64,000 bases of DNA from Haliea sp. (GCA_016704305.1 JADJAL010000002.1:124001-188000), one strand, 5' to 3'. Positions 41,164 to 51,691 are shown, counted from the first letter of the stretch. Made by a program: numbers and translations. The notes: a model not told the origin generated them from the letters alone.

Positions 41164-42318
41164 ATGAACAAGAAAGTGCTGTACCCACTGCTGCTGTTGG
41201 TCGCAGGACTGTTGTTCGCACTCCTGCTCGCCGTCAACAAACGAGAGGTCGCACCCGACCCGTACGAGCCTATTGTCCCCACCGTGCGCGTGGTGCGCGT
41301 ACAAACAGTTGTCGAACACCTCACGGTCAGCTCGCAGGGAACGGTGCAACCGCGCAGCCAGAGCGAGTTGATTCCGGAGGTCACTGGCCGGGTGGTGTGG
41401 ATTTCGCCATCGCTAGTGAATGGCGGCGCCTTCCGCAAGGACGACGTCCTGCTGCGTATTGACGACGCCGACTACCTGACCCTGGTGGCGCGCAGCGAAG
41501 CGGCGCTGATGCGCGCGGAATCCGAGCACAGCCACGCCAGCGATGAACTGAAGCGCCTGACCAGCCTGCACAAACAACAATTGGCCAGCGCGCAACTGCT
41601 GGACGATGCACGCCAGGGGGCGCAAGTGAAGGAGGCCAATCTCCGTGAGGCCAGGGCCGCACTGGAGCAGGCGCGCCGCGACCTCTCCCGCACGCAGTTA
41701 CCGGCGCCATTTGACGGCCTGGTGCGCAGCGAGCACGTCGATGTCGGACAGTTTGTCACCCGCGGGCAGGCGATAGGCACCGTCTACGCCACCGATTTTG
41801 TCGAGGTGCGCCTGCCGATCTCAGCCGACCAACTGGCGTACCTCGGGCTCCCCATCTCAACCCGCGGACAAATCGATGCGCCGCTGCGCCCGCCCGTGAC
41901 CGTGGCGGCGGATTTCGGCGAAACCCGCCTGTTGTGGGAGGGCCAGTTAGTGCGCCTGGAAGCGCAGGTCGACGAGCAGTCGCGCATGGTCTACGGCGTC
42001 GCGCGCCTGCGCCTCGAAGAGAGCGACGACACCCCACTGCTGCCGGTCGGCATGTTTGTGCACGCGGATATCCGTGGGCGCAAAGTGGATGATGCGATTC
42101 GCCTGCCGCGCTCCGCGATGCGCGACGACAACGAGGTGCTGGTGGTGGATGCGCAGAACCGCCTGCATTTTCGCCAGATTTCCCTGCTGCGCCTGGAGCA
42201 TGACGATATCCTGGTGAGCGCAGGCCTGAAGGACGGAGAGCTGGTGTGCATCTCACCGATGCAAACCGTGGTGGAAGGCATGCTCGTCAAGCCCGTCATC
42301 CTGCCCGCCGAAAAGTAG
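41164..42318 (+). CDS. RND efflux periplasmic adaptor (membrane fusion protein)
   Basis: 384-residue adaptor linking the RND pump to an outer-membrane channel. N-terminal membrane anchor (LYPLLLLVAGLLFALLLAV), barrel-sandwich start (VVRVQTVVEHLTVSSQGTVQ), an alpha-helical hairpin around residues 100-170 (SEAALMRAESEHSHASDELK), and the lipoyl return strand (TQLPAPFDGLVRSEHVDVGQ). It ends 12 bases before the pump gene. No outer-membrane TolC-type gene is adjacent. Substrate unknown. Confidence 0.9.
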   Translation: MNKKVLYPLLLLVAGLLFALLLAVNKREVAPDPYEPIVPTVRVVRVQTVVEHLTVSSQGTVQPRSQSELIPEVTGRVVWISPSLVNGGAFRKDDVLLRIDDADYLTLVARSEAALMRAESEHSHASDELKRLTSLHKQQLASAQLLDDARQGAQVKEANLREARAALEQARRDLSRTQLPAPFDGLVRSEHVDVGQFVTRGQAIGTVYATDFVEVRLPISADQLAYLGLPISTRGQIDAPLRPPVTVAADFGETRLLWEGQLVRLEAQVDEQSRMVYGVARLRLEESDDTPLLPVGMFVHADIRGRKVDDAIRLPRSAMRDDNEVLVVDAQNRLHFRQISLLRLEHDDILVSAGLKDGELVCISPMQTVVEGMLVKPVILPAEK

Positions 42319-42330
42319 CCGGACCAGCGC

Positions 42331-45300
42331 ATGCATAAAATCATTGCCTGGTTTGTTACCAATCCGGTTGCCGCGAACCTGCTGATGATGATCCTGGTCG
42401 CCGGCGGCGTGCTGGCGCTGCCGCTGATCCACCAGGAGGAATTTCCCACGCTCGACGTCGATGCGGTGCAGATCCGCGTGCCTTATCTCGGCGCAGCACC
42501 GGAAGAGGTCGAATCCGCCGTCTGCGTACGTGTCGAGGAAGCGATCGAGGGGACGGAAGGCATCGACAGGGTTACGTCCCAATCATCCGAAGGGATGTGC
42601 TTCGTCGATGTGGAATTGGTATCTGGTGTCGACCGCACCAAAGTGGCCAACGACATCAAGAGCAAGGTCGACGCCATCGATGCGTTTCCGGTCGAAACCG
42701 AGCAGCCGATCACTGCCGAGGTCAGCATCATCGCCACGGTGTTTGAAATCGCGATCTCGGGACCGGCGGACGAACGGACGCTGAAAGTGATAGGCCAGAA
42801 AATGCGCGACGATCTCGCCGCCCTCCCCGGTGTATCGAAAGTCGAACTGCAGTTTGCCCGCCCCTATGAAATCTCGATTGAAGTCTCGGAACAGACGCTG
42901 CGGCGTCACGGCCTGACGCTGGCCACAATCGCACAGGCAATCCAGCGCTCGTCACTCGATATCCCCGGCGGCTCGATCAAGACCGAGGGCGGGGAGATCC
43001 TGCTGCGCACCAAGGGCCAGGCTTATCGCGGCAAGGAATTCGAGGACATCGTCGTGCTGACCCGACCGGACGGCACCAACCTGACGCTGGGTGAGATCGC
43101 CACCGTCGTCGACGGGTTTGAGGAGAGCGACCTGCGGGCGCGCTTCGACGGCCATCGCGCTGTGTCGCTGAAAGTATCGCGCGTGGGCGAAGAGGACATC
43201 GTGCAAATCGCTGAACGCGTCAAGGCCTACCTGGAGCAGGCGCGCGCGGAAGTCCCGGAGGGCATTGCGATCACCATCTGGCAGGATGAGTCGCAGGACC
43301 TGGTCGATCGCCTCGACGCGCTGTCGAGCAATGCGTTCAGCGGTTTGTTGCTGGTATTGGTGGTACTCACACTATTCCTGCGCTTTCGCCTGGCATTGTG
43401 GGTGGCCGCCGGCGTACCCGTTGCGCTGTTGGGCACGGTGGCGATATTCCCGCTGGTCGGGTTGTCGATCAGCACGGTCTCGGTGATGGGGTTCATACTG
43501 GTGCTCGGCATCCTGGTGGACGATGCGATTGTCGTGGCCGAACGCGTTTACGCGCTGGAGCAAAGCGGCGAAGCGCCACGGGAGGCCGCCATCCTGGTAC
43601 GCAGGATGTTTCGCTGCCTGTAGTGTTCGGCGTACTGACCACCATCGCCACATTTATTCCGATTCTCAGTATCCCCGGCCCGATGGGTGGTTTCTATAAG
43701 CCGCTCGCGTACACCGTCATAGCGGCATTGCTGTTTAGCCTGATCGAGTCGCAATTGATACTGCCCTCGCACCTGGCGCACCGCTCCGTAAAGCGCTCCT
43801 CCGGCAGAAATTGGCTGGCGCGTCGGTGGTTGCCACTGCAGGAGCGTATTTCCGACTCACTGGAAATCATCGCCACACGCTACTATCAACCGGCGGTGAG
43901 CCAGGCGCTGGAATGGCGCTACCTGACCCTTGCGGCCGGTGTCGTGGTACTGGCGCTGACACTGTCCCTGTTTGCCAGTGGACGCATGGAATTCCAGTTT
44001 TTTCCACCGGTCGAGGGCACGCATTTATACGCGACGCTCACCATGCCGGAAGGCACGCCGATCGAACAGACGGCCCGCGCCGCGCAGCATATCGAGGCAG
44101 CCGGTGAGAAGCTCCGTCTGGAACTGGACCAGGACCTGCAAGAAGGTGAGAGCAGCAAGATCGCCCATGTCATCAGCAGCATCGGCTCATTCATTCCCAA
44201 AGGCAGTATTGGCATGAGTGTGGCGGCGAGCAACCTGGCGGAGATCGGCATCGAACTTAACCTGCCGCGCAATTACTCCGGCATTTCCACCAGCAACTAC
44301 GCCAATCGCTGGCGCGAACTCACCGGGAGTATTCCCGATGCGATAGAACTCGGCTTTACGTCGGAGTCATTCGGCTTCGGCAAGGCAGTGTCACTCGAGC
44401 TGTACGGCAAAAACTTTGAGGAACTGCGCACCGCGGCCGCGGAGCTGCGCGTGGCCCTGCAGGCCTACAACGGCGTGATGGATGTGAGCGACTCCTTCCG
44501 CGGCGGCAAACAGGAGGTGCAACTCGCGCTGCTGCCAGCGGCGCGCAACCTGGGATTGACGCTCAACGACCTCGGCCAGCAAGTGCGGCAGGCCTTTTAC
44601 GGTTACGAGGCGCAGCGCATCCAGCGCGGCAAGGACGATATCCGCGTGATGGTGCGCTACCCCGAGGATGAGCGGCGCTCGCTCGGCGACCTGGAGGACA
44701 TGCGGATACGCACGCCGGACGGCATCGAAGTGCCGTTCAGCAGCGTCGCGAGCGCCACGCTGGCCAGGGGATACACCACCATTCGCCGGGTGGATGGGCA
44801 GCGCGTGGTGACGGTAACAGCGGACGTCAACCGCGCCATTACCGCGCCGGAAACCATCATAACCGCGCTGCAGAACGATGTACTGCCAGAGATCCTGAGT
44901 CGCCATCCGGGGGTCAGTTACGGCTTGTCAGGCGAGGCCGAGGAGCGCAGTGAATCCATGGGTGCCCTGCTCAGCAGCGCGCTTCTGGCCCTGCTGGTTA
45001 TTTACGCATTGCTGGCGATACCACTGCAATCCTACCTGCAACCACTGATCATCATGAGCGTGATTCCTTTTGGCATCGTCGGTGCGATCATGGGCCACTT
45101 CCTGCTGGGCATGGACCTGGTTTTTTTCTCGCTGCTGGGAATCGTCGCGCTCTCTGGCGTGGTGGTGAACTCCAGCCTGGTGATGGTGGACTACATGAAT
45201 AAACAGCTGCCGCTGGGCGACAGCCTCGCCTGGGTTGTCGGCCATGCCGGCGCCGTGCGTTTCCGACCGATTGTGCTGACCAGCGTCACCACCTTTGTCG

Positions 45301-45497
45301 GGCTGGCGCCGATGATGGTGGACACCACCATCTCGACGTCCCTGTTCAAGCCGATGGCGGTTTCACTCGGCTTTGGCGTACTGTTTGGCACCGTCATCAC
45401 GCTGTTCCTGGTGCCCTGCCTGCTGCTGGTGCTGGATGATTTTGCGCGCTTGATCGGCAAACGCAAACCCTCGCAGTCAGCTCACGCGCAGCTGTAG
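42331..45497 (+). CDS. RND-family efflux permease (one frameshift)
   Basis: Proton-driven inner-membrane pump of the AcrB superfamily. TM1 (FVTNPVAANLLMMILVAGGV), two large periplasmic domains, and the proton-relay helix FILVLGILVDDAIVVAERVY are present. One G is missing in a GGG run at about 43598, so the frame changes at AAILGTQDVSLPVVFGVLTT; the second half runs on to the last helices (FGVLFGTVITLFLVPCLLLV). Corrected length about 1055 residues, as usual, so this is likely a sequence error. Divergent HAE-like branch; not assignable to a named pump. Confidence 0.9.
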
Positions 45498-45537
45498 AGC
45501 CCACACCGCACCTCGCTGATAGCAGGATAGGCAAAAT

Positions 45538-45587
45538 CAATCGACCAGTTAGCCTCGATTGAATTGTAAGATGCCCCCCGTTGTACT
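45538..45587 (+). promoter_or_regulatory. Putative promoter with overlapping hairpin/operator, upstream of rubrerythrin
   Basis: TTGAAT at 45559-45564 and TGTACT at 45582-45587 are 17 bases apart. A 7-base inverted repeat CAATCGA/TCGATTG with a 10-base spacer (45538-45561) overlaps the -35 element. It could be an operator, or the end of an RND-operon terminator. Low certainty. Confidence 0.35.
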
Positions 45588-45640
45588 AGGGTTAGGTCAC
45601 ACCTGTCCAGGTGCTCAAGCAAAATCCAGGGAGATGCACT

Positions 45641-46060
45641 ATGTCACTCAAGAACAGCAAGACTGAACAAAACCTAAAAGATGCTTTTGCCGGCGAATCC
45701 CAGGCCAACCGTCGCTACCTCTATTTCGCCAACAAGGCCGATGTGGAAGGCTATAACGACGTCTCTGCCGTATTTCGCTCCACTGCCGAAGGCGAGACCG
45801 GGCACGCACACGGCCACCTCGAATACCTGGAAGAAACCGGGGACCCGGCGACCGGCCTGCCGATTGGCGGCACAGCGGACAATCTGAAAGCCGCTATCGC
45901 CGGTGAAACCCACGAGTACACCGATATGTATCCGGGCATGGCGAAGACAGCGCGCGATGAAGGCTTCGATGAAATCGCCGACTGGATGGAAACGCTGGCC
46001 AAGGCAGAACGCAGCCACGCCAATCGCTTCCAGAAAGCGCTGGATAGCCTGAACGACTGA
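45641..46060 (+). CDS. Rubrerythrin-like diiron protein
   Basis: 139-residue four-helix-bundle ferritin-like protein without the C-terminal rubredoxin domain. Iron-ligand motifs are in [45 protein letters not shown] and AERSHANRF. It probably reduces hydrogen peroxide. The ATG at 45641 has AGGGAG 7 bases upstream. It is followed at about 90 bases by a CCG/HdrB-like Fe-S protein and a DUF3501 protein, a recurrent trio in proteobacteria; the Fe-S protein may supply electrons in place of the absent rubredoxin domain (inference). Confidence 0.9.
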   Translation: MSLKNSKTEQNLKDAFAGESQANRRYLYFANKADVEGYNDVSAVFRSTAEGETGHAHGHLEYLEETGDPATGLPIGGTADNLKAAIAGETHEYTDMYPGMAKTARDEGFDEIADWMETLAKAERSHANRFQKALDSLND

Positions 46061-46153
46061 CGCCACCGTGGGTTGGCCTGCGGCCGGCCCACGCGCATTT
46101 CACTATTCATCCCATGCCTGCTTACCTGGGGGCCGTACCTTGAGAGAAGGAAC

Positions 46154-47476
46154 GTGAGAGAAGGAAATCTGGAGGCGCCGACCCGGCATCCCATCGAGTG
46201 GACGTCCGAGGATTACTGGGACAAGGCCAGCCTCGAACAGGAACTGGAGCGCGTCTACGATATCTGCCACGGCTGTCGTCGCTGCGTCAGCCTGTGCGAT
46301 TCCTTCCCCACGTTATTTGACCTGGTGGATGCCTCGCCGACGCTGGAAGTCGATGGCATACCCAAAGCTGACTACGGCAAGGTCGTCGAGCAGTGCTACC
46401 TCTGCGACCTGTGCTACATGACCAAGTGCCCCTACGTGCCGCCGCACGAGTGGAACGTGGATTTTCCGCACCTGATGCTGCGCGCCAAGGCAGTGAAATT
46501 CAAAGAGGACGGCGCAAAACTGCGCGACCGGGTCCTCACCAGTACCGATACCGTGTTCGGCATGACCTCCATCCCGCTGGTCGATGTCACAGTGAATGCG
46601 CTCAACAACAACGCCAGCTTTCGCAAGGTGCTGGAGTCCTCGGCGGGCATCCACCACGAGGCGCCGCTACCGCGCTTCCACAGCAAGACGTTGCGCAAGC
46701 AGGTGAAGCCGCTGCTGCGCCCCATTGCGCCGACACCGGTGGGCGACACAACGGGCAAGCTTGCGCTCTACGCCACCTGTTACGGCAATTACAACAGCCC
46801 TGAAATCGGCCTCGATTTCGTGAAGGTGTTCCAGCACAACGGCGTGCACATCGACGTGGTGCCGAAGGAAAAATGCTGCGGCATGCCCAAGCTGGAACTG
46901 GGTGATCTCGAGAGCGTGGCGCGCCTGAAGGAAGCCAATATTCCGGTGCTCGCCAGGCTGGTGGACGAGGGTTACGACCTGACAGCGCCCATCCCCTCCT
47001 GCGTATTGATGTACAAGCAGGAATTGCCGCTGCTGTTTCCGGGTGATGCCGACGTGCAAAAAGTGCAGGCGGCATTCTTCGACCCGTTTGAATACCTGTG
47101 GCTGCGGCACAAAGGCGGCGCGCTAAACACGGAGTTTCCCAACGCATTGGGCGAGGTGGCCTACCAGGTCGCCTGCCACCAGCGCGTGCAGAATATCGGC
47201 CTGAAAACCCGCGACGTGCTCAACCTGGTGCAGGGCACCACCATCAGCACGCATGAGCGCTGCTCCGGCCACGATGGCACCTACGCAGTGAAGGCCGAGA
47301 CGCGCGATAAATCCGTGAAAATCGCACGCCCGATCGTGCGCAAGCTGGACCAGCAGGCGCCCGACCATTTCACCAGTGACTGTCCGATGGCGGGTACGCA
47401 CATCGCCAACCTGTCGGAGACGGTCAGCACCGCCCGGCACCCGATGACGCTTTTGCGCATGGCCTACGGACTATAG
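46154..47476 (+). CDS. HdrD/GlpC-like (Fe-S)-binding oxidoreductase
   Basis: Two ferredoxin-type cysteine motifs near the N-terminus ([15 protein letters not shown] and [13 protein letters not shown]) and CCG-like domains downstream ([14 protein letters not shown] ... [25 protein letters not shown] ... [21 protein letters not shown]) resemble glycerol-3-phosphate dehydrogenase subunit C and heterodisulfide reductase subunit D. A GTG at 46154 preceded by GAAGGA is the preferred start (440 residues); an upstream ATG at 46073 would add 27 unlike residues. Located between rubrerythrin and DUF3501 genes, so probably an electron-transfer partner in peroxide defence. Confidence 0.82.
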   Translation: MREGNLEAPTRHPIEWTSEDYWDKASLEQELERVYDICHGCRRCVSLCDSFPTLFDLVDASPTLEVDGIPKADYGKVVEQCYLCDLCYMTKCPYVPPHEWNVDFPHLMLRAKAVKFKEDGAKLRDRVLTSTDTVFGMTSIPLVDVTVNALNNNASFRKVLESSAGIHHEAPLPRFHSKTLRKQVKPLLRPIAPTPVGDTTGKLALYATCYGNYNSPEIGLDFVKVFQHNGVHIDVVPKEKCCGMPKLELGDLESVARLKEANIPVLARLVDEGYDLTAPIPSCVLMYKQELPLLFPGDADVQKVQAAFFDPFEYLWLRHKGGALNTEFPNALGEVAYQVACHQRVQNIGLKTRDVLNLVQGTTISTHERCSGHDGTYAVKAETRDKSVKIARPIVRKLDQQAPDHFTSDCPMAGTHIANLSETVSTARHPMTLLRMAYGL

Positions 47477-47549
47477 ATTCTCGTGGCACTGCCACTGGAC
47501 GACCGACCCTGGCGACTAGACCTTGGAGACCCTGACTGTGGAGAAGAGA

Positions 47550-48149
47550 ATGCCTACGCTGTCGCGCGCTGACCTCTGGTCGCTGGAAGAATATTCAGAG
47601 CGGCGTCCCGCCTTTCGGGCGCAGGTATTGGCGCACAAAAAAACGCGCCAGGTGTCGCTCAGTGAACACGCGCGACTGTATTTCGAGGATGCAATGACCA
47701 TCCGCTACCAGGTGCAGGAGATGTTGCGTATTGAAAAGGTGTTCGAGGCGCACGCGATCAATGAAGAGCTGGAAGCCTATCTGCCGTTGATACCGGATGG
47801 CCACAACTGGAAGGCCACCTTCATGCTCGAGTACGACGATCCCCAGGTGCGTGCGCAACAACTGGCAAAGCTGATCGGTGTCGAGGACAAGGTCTGGATG
47901 CAGGTGCAGGATTGTGACCGCGTGTACCCCATCGCCGATGAAGACCTGACGCGGGAAAATGCCACCAAGACGTCGTCAGTCCATTTCCTGCGCTTTGAGC
48001 TGTCGCCGCAGATGATCGCCGCCGTCCACGCTGGTGCCAGCATTCACGCCGGCATTGACCACCCGGGCGACTTCGTCAGTGGCGTTGAACTGCCGACCGC
48101 CGTGCGCGATTCGCTGGCCAATGATTTGCAACCAGGACGTTTGAATTAG
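47550..48149 (+). CDS. DUF3501 family protein
   Basis: 199-residue soluble protein of unknown function. Characteristic segments are LWSLEEYSERRPAFRAQVLA, YFEDAMTIRYQVQEMLRIEK, LIPDGHNWKATFMLEYDD and VHFLRFELSPQMIAAVHAGA. DUF3501 genes are regularly found downstream of rubrerythrin and the Fe-S protein. The ATG at 47550 has GAGAAGA upstream; TTG or GTG starts further up are possible. The stop codon lies inside a 13-base tandem repeat. Confidence 0.85.
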   Translation: MPTLSRADLWSLEEYSERRPAFRAQVLAHKKTRQVSLSEHARLYFEDAMTIRYQVQEMLRIEKVFEAHAINEELEAYLPLIPDGHNWKATFMLEYDDPQVRAQQLAKLIGVEDKVWMQVQDCDRVYPIADEDLTRENATKTSSVHFLRFELSPQMIAAVHAGASIHAGIDHPGDFVSGVELPTAVRDSLANDLQPGRLN

Positions 48150-48203
48150 CCGTTTGAATTAGCCGTTTAACTTAGCCGGTTAATTTAGCCGGTTGAATTA
48201 GCA
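48139..48203 (+). repeat. 13-base tandem repeat at the DUF3501-hrpB junction
   Basis: Five units of GTTTGAATTAGCC (variants GTTTAACTTAGCC, GGTTAATTTAGCC, GGTTGAATTAGCA) with a degenerate sixth to 48216. The first unit contains the DUF3501 stop codon and the last reaches the hrpB stop. Because 13 is not a multiple of 3, the TAG/TAA/TGA codons fall in different frames. Confidence 0.8.
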
Positions 48204-48210
48204 GTTTGAA

Positions 48211-50778
48211 TCAATTGCCCGTGTACTTCTTGGTATGGCGCGTAGCCGTGGCGTGCAGCGGATCGTCTGGCCACGGGTGCTTGGGGTAGCGCCCTTTCAT
48301 TTCGCGTTTGACGTCCTGGTAGCTGTTGGCCCAGAAGCCGGCGAGGTCCTGCGTAATCTGCAGCGGGTGGCGTGCCGGCGACAACAGGTGAACCACCAGC
48401 GGCACGCGGCCATCCGCTATCGTGGGCGTGTCCTCGCAACCGAACATCTCCTGCAACTTCACCGCCAGCACGGGTGGATCCTGGGAATAATCAATCGGCA
48501 CGCTGGAGCCGGAGGGAACCGCCCACAGTTCCGGCGCCATGCGCTCGAGGTCCAGCGGCAGTGGCCACGGCAACAGCGCGCGCAACATGCTCCTGAGGTC
48601 CAGGTTCTGGAAATCCTCCAGGCGTCGCACCGGGCCCAGGTAGGGCAACAGCCAGGTTTCAAGGGAGTTGAGCAGCGCATGATCCGATAAATTGGGCCAG
48701 GGATTACTGCCGTCCCCTTCGGCCGTCCGATGCAGCAACATGACCCGCGCACGCCATTGCAGCAGGTTTTGCGTCCAGGGCAGCATGGCCAGCCCCTTCT
48801 TGCGCACCACGCCCAACAACGCCTCGGTGCGTGCCTGCTCCGGGATATCGGCAAGCGGTGACGATGAATACAGGATGCTGCCGATCAGTTGCCGCCGTTC
48901 GGCGACAAAACGCTCTCTCCTGTAGTCCCACTCGACATGGTCGACTTCGCGCACCAGCGCGGACAGGATTTCCGTAAACGCATTCGCGTTGAGTGCGCTG
49001 GCACTGTAGATGCGATCGACCGGCTCTCCCACCTGCCCGCCGAGCTCGACCACGGCCAGCCACTCGGTGCTCCCCAAACCGTCCTCTGGCGGCAGCGCGG
49101 CGCTGCGGCCATTGCTGAGCTGGTATTGGTAACCGTCGGCGCCCGGCCGCAACCTGGCGATGCGATCGGGGTAGGCGCTGGCCAGTAGCACGCCGATCAC
49201 ATCCTCGGGCGCGACGGTCATCGCGAACTTGCGGGGTTTGTGCAATTCGCTGGCCAGCCGCGCGTAACGCCGCGCCTGTTGCCACACGCGCTTGAACCAA
49301 CCCTGCAGTTCCGGTGGGCAGCGCCCGCTTCCCATCAGCACCGCGACAGTCGTCTCTATGTTGACGCCGCGCGCGCCCAGCGGATAGCGTTCCGACAGAA
49401 TGGCCGCGAGCAGGCAGGCTGTTTCCACCGCGTGAATGTCACAGCCGATCAACAGCATATGCGCCAGCCGCGGATGCAGCGGCATCTGCGCCATGCGCAC
49501 GCCGTGCGGCGTGAGTTGGTAGTTGCCCGATCTGTTCTGGAACGCCGCGCCACAGCGCTCGAGAATTGCAATGGCCTGCGCGAACGACGCTGCCGGCGGC
49601 TGATCCAGCCAGCGCAGCTCCGCGGAGTCCTCCACGCCCCACGACAGCAACTGCAAGGCCATGGGCGCGAGGTCTGCCTGCAGTATCTCGGGCGCGGCAT
49701 TGGCCACCAGCCGGTCCTGTTGTTCCTCCGTCCACAACCGGTAACAGTAACCCGGAGCCTGCCGCCCGGCCCTGCCCTGGCGCTGCTCGGCGGATGCGCG
49801 CGAAATGCGCCGGGTGGACAGGCGAGTCAGTCCGGTGGGCGGATCGAAAATGGCTTCCCTCACCAGGCCAGAATCCACCACCACGGTGATGCCCTCAATG
49901 GTCAGGCTGGTTTCCGCGACGTTGGTGGAGAGCACGATTTTGCGCGTCCCTTCGGGCGCAGGCAGCAGCGCCTCTTGCTGCCGTTCCAGCGACAGGCCGC
50001 CGTACAGCGGCGCGATCTGTACGCGCCCGGCTCCCCGGGCCTTAAGCGCCTCGGTCATACCCCGCGCCACCGCGCTGATCTCGCGCTGCCCGGGAAGAAA
50101 CACCAGGATGCTCCCCGCCTGTTCGTGCAGCGCCTGCAGTACGGTATCAACGGTGGGCTGGATAATGGAGTTGCGCAACTGGTGCGGCTCGCCATAGCGC
50201 GTGACAACCGGGTACTGGCGCCCGTTGGAGGTGATTACCGGGGCATCGCCCAACAAGCGGGAAACAGCCTCGCCATCGAGGGTCGCTGACATCACCAGCA
50301 GTTTCAGCGGGGGTCCCTCGCGGAAGGATTCGCGGCCATACAATGCCAGCGCGAGGCACAGGTCCGAATCCAGGTTGCGTTCATGGAATTCATCGAAGAT
50401 GACAAGGCCGACGTCTTCCAGGCCCGGATCACGCTGCAACTGGTGGGTGAGAATACCCTCGGTGATCACTTCGATGCGGGTGCGATCCGTGACGCAGCTG
50501 TCCATGCGAATCCGGTAGCCCACCGTTTCACCGACAGGCTCGCCCAGCAGCTCGGCCATGCGGGCGGCCGCTGCGCGCGCGGCCATACGACGCGGCTCCA
50601 GCAACAGAATCTTGCGTTCGCCCAGCCATGGCTCATTGAGCAGCGCCAGCGGCACGATCGTGGTTTTACCCGCGCCGGGAGGCGCCTGCAGCACCACCTC
50701 GTTACCCTGCGCCAGCTGCTCCTTGAGTGGCTCAAGTACTTCGGCAATAGGGAGGTCGTTGATGGCGTCTATATGCAT
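48211..50778 (-). CDS. hrpB: HrpB, DEAH-family ATP-dependent helicase
   Basis: Superfamily 2 RNA-helicase-like protein of 855 residues. The ATG at 50778 begins MHIDAINDLPIAEVLEPLKE, immediately before the Walker A motif LQAPPGAGKTTIVPLALL; a longer open frame reaching 51027 would add 83 residues that do not fit. Other motifs: LLLEPRRMAARAAA (Ia), VIFDEFHERNLDSDL (II), LLVMSATLDG (III), VLSTNVAETSLTIEGI (V) and RQGRAGRQAPGYCYRLW (VI). HA2 and HrpB C-terminal domains follow. Cellular role in most bacteria is not defined. No frameshift. Confidence 0.93.
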   Translation of the reverse strand: MHIDAINDLPIAEVLEPLKEQLAQGNEVVLQAPPGAGKTTIVPLALLNEPWLGERKILLLEPRRMAARAAAARMAELLGEPVGETVGYRIRMDSCVTDRTRIEVITEGILTHQLQRDPGLEDVGLVIFDEFHERNLDSDLCLALALYGRESFREGPPLKLLVMSATLDGEAVSRLLGDAPVITSNGRQYPVVTRYGEPHQLRNSIIQPTVDTVLQALHEQAGSILVFLPGQREISAVARGMTEALKARGAGRVQIAPLYGGLSLERQQEALLPAPEGTRKIVLSTNVAETSLTIEGITVVVDSGLVREAIFDPPTGLTRLSTRRISRASAEQRQGRAGRQAPGYCYRLWTEEQQDRLVANAAPEILQADLAPMALQLLSWGVEDSAELRWLDQPPAASFAQAIAILERCGAAFQNRSGNYQLTPHGVRMAQMPLHPRLAHMLLIGCDIHAVETACLLAAILSERYPLGARGVNIETTVAVLMGSGRCPPELQGWFKRVWQQARRYARLASELHKPRKFAMTVAPEDVIGVLLASAYPDRIARLRPGADGYQYQLSNGRSAALPPEDGLGSTEWLAVVELGGQVGEPVDRIYSASALNANAFTEILSALVREVDHVEWDYRRERFVAERRQLIGSILYSSSPLADIPEQARTEALLGVVRKKGLAMLPWTQNLLQWRARVMLLHRTAEGDGSNPWPNLSDHALLNSLETWLLPYLGPVRRLEDFQNLDLRSMLRALLPWPLPLDLERMAPELWAVPSGSSVPIDYSQDPPVLAVKLQEMFGCEDTPTIADGRVPLVVHLLSPARHPLQITQDLAGFWANSYQDVKREMKGRYPKHPWPDDPLHATATRHTKKYTGN

Positions 50779-50862
50779 ACAGTAATAGTAGCCGAGCGGC
50801 GTCTGGCAGGCTATGCAATACGCTGACCTGTGCGGGTAAGACTTTAGATTCCATCGCGCGAC

Positions 50863-50912
50863 GGAGAATGGGACTTGTTGTATCCGCCGGGACACAACAA
50901 GCCCCATTCTCC
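50863..50912. repeat. Inverted repeat between hrpB and the NnrU-like gene
   Basis: 19-base arms 50863-50881 and 50894-50912 (GGAGAATGGG ... / ... CCCCATTCTCC) with one mismatch and a 12-base loop (ATCCGCCGGGAC). The loop lacks the family A motif. In a divergent promoter region, so a terminator role is unlikely; it may be an operator or another intergenic element class. Confidence 0.7.
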
Positions 50913-50975
50913 TGCTCCTTGTAACCACTAAATCGTTACTCAATTGCTGCGCGTTGTGGCTTTGGGAGCCCGGGC

Positions 50976-50984
50976 TGCTATGAT
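50976..50984 (+). promoter_or_regulatory. Extended -10 promoter candidate for the NnrU-like gene
   Basis: TGCTATGAT matches an extended -10 (TGnTATAAT) with one change, 37 bases before the ATG at 51021. No good -35 at 17 bases, as is common for extended -10 promoters. Confidence 0.4.
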
Positions 50985-51020
50985 CGAAAAACTGGTTCGA
51001 ACATTTCAGGAAATGCCACG

Positions 51021-51581
51021 ATGACACTGCTTACGATGGGTATGTTGCTTTTCGCTCTGGTTCATTTCATCCCCTCCTTAACACCCGCCCTGAAGACAGC
51101 GGCTATCCAACGGCTGGGAGAGAATGGCTACAAAGGTATCTTCTCGTTGCTCCTGTTAGCAGCGTTCGCCCTGATAATCATCGGCTGGCGCAGCGTACAA
51201 CCCAGCGTGATTTATACACCACCGCTTGCACTGCACAATTTTGCACTCGGGCTATTGGCTTTCGCGTTCCTGCTGCTGGTGGTCACCTCCCGTAAATCGC
51301 GCCTGCGCTTGTTCATCCGCCACCCGCAACTGACAGGCGTGGCAATCTGGGGATTCAGCCACTTATTGCTGAACGGCGACAATCGCTCGGTGGTGTTGTT
51401 TGGCGGCATGCTGCTGTGGGCGGTGATTGAAATTATCGTGATCAGCAAGCGCGAGGGCGTGTGGATCAAAACGGAACCGCCCTCCTGGGGAGCCGAGGTA
51501 GTGACGGTGCTGATCGCTGTGGTAACGGTTGCCGTCGTAGTGGCTATACACCCGTGGCTGAGTGGTGTGGCTGTGTGGTGA
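51021..51581 (+). CDS. NnrU-family membrane protein
   Basis: 186 residues, mostly five or six hydrophobic helices (LTMGMLLFALVHFIPSL, IFSLLLLAAFALIIIGWRS, NFALGLLAFAFLLLVVTSRK, VVLFGGMLLWAVIEIIVISK, VVTVLIAVVTVAVVVAIHPW) with the conserved HPQLTGVAIWGFSHLLLNGD. NnrU proteins are linked to nitrite/nitric oxide metabolism in denitrifiers, but homologues such as this, without nir/nor genes nearby, have no proven role. AGGAAA precedes the ATG. Confidence 0.83.
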   Translation: MTLLTMGMLLFALVHFIPSLTPALKTAAIQRLGENGYKGIFSLLLLAAFALIIIGWRSVQPSVIYTPPLALHNFALGLLAFAFLLLVVTSRKSRLRLFIRHPQLTGVAIWGFSHLLLNGDNRSVVLFGGMLLWAVIEIIVISKREGVWIKTEPPSWGAEVVTVLIAVVTVAVVVAIHPWLSGVAVW

Positions 51582-51691
51582 GTCAGGATTACATACGGGT
51601 AGCGCTGACACGTGTGCAGCGAGCGCGCACGCAACGCACGGGAAGAATGAGCGGCAGGTCTTTGACTAAGGCTTGAGCGCTCTGCCTCGCG

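Noticed and set aside
48139..48216. Possible CRISPR array
   Set aside because: Units are 13 bases and directly adjacent, with no unique spacers and no cas genes nearby.
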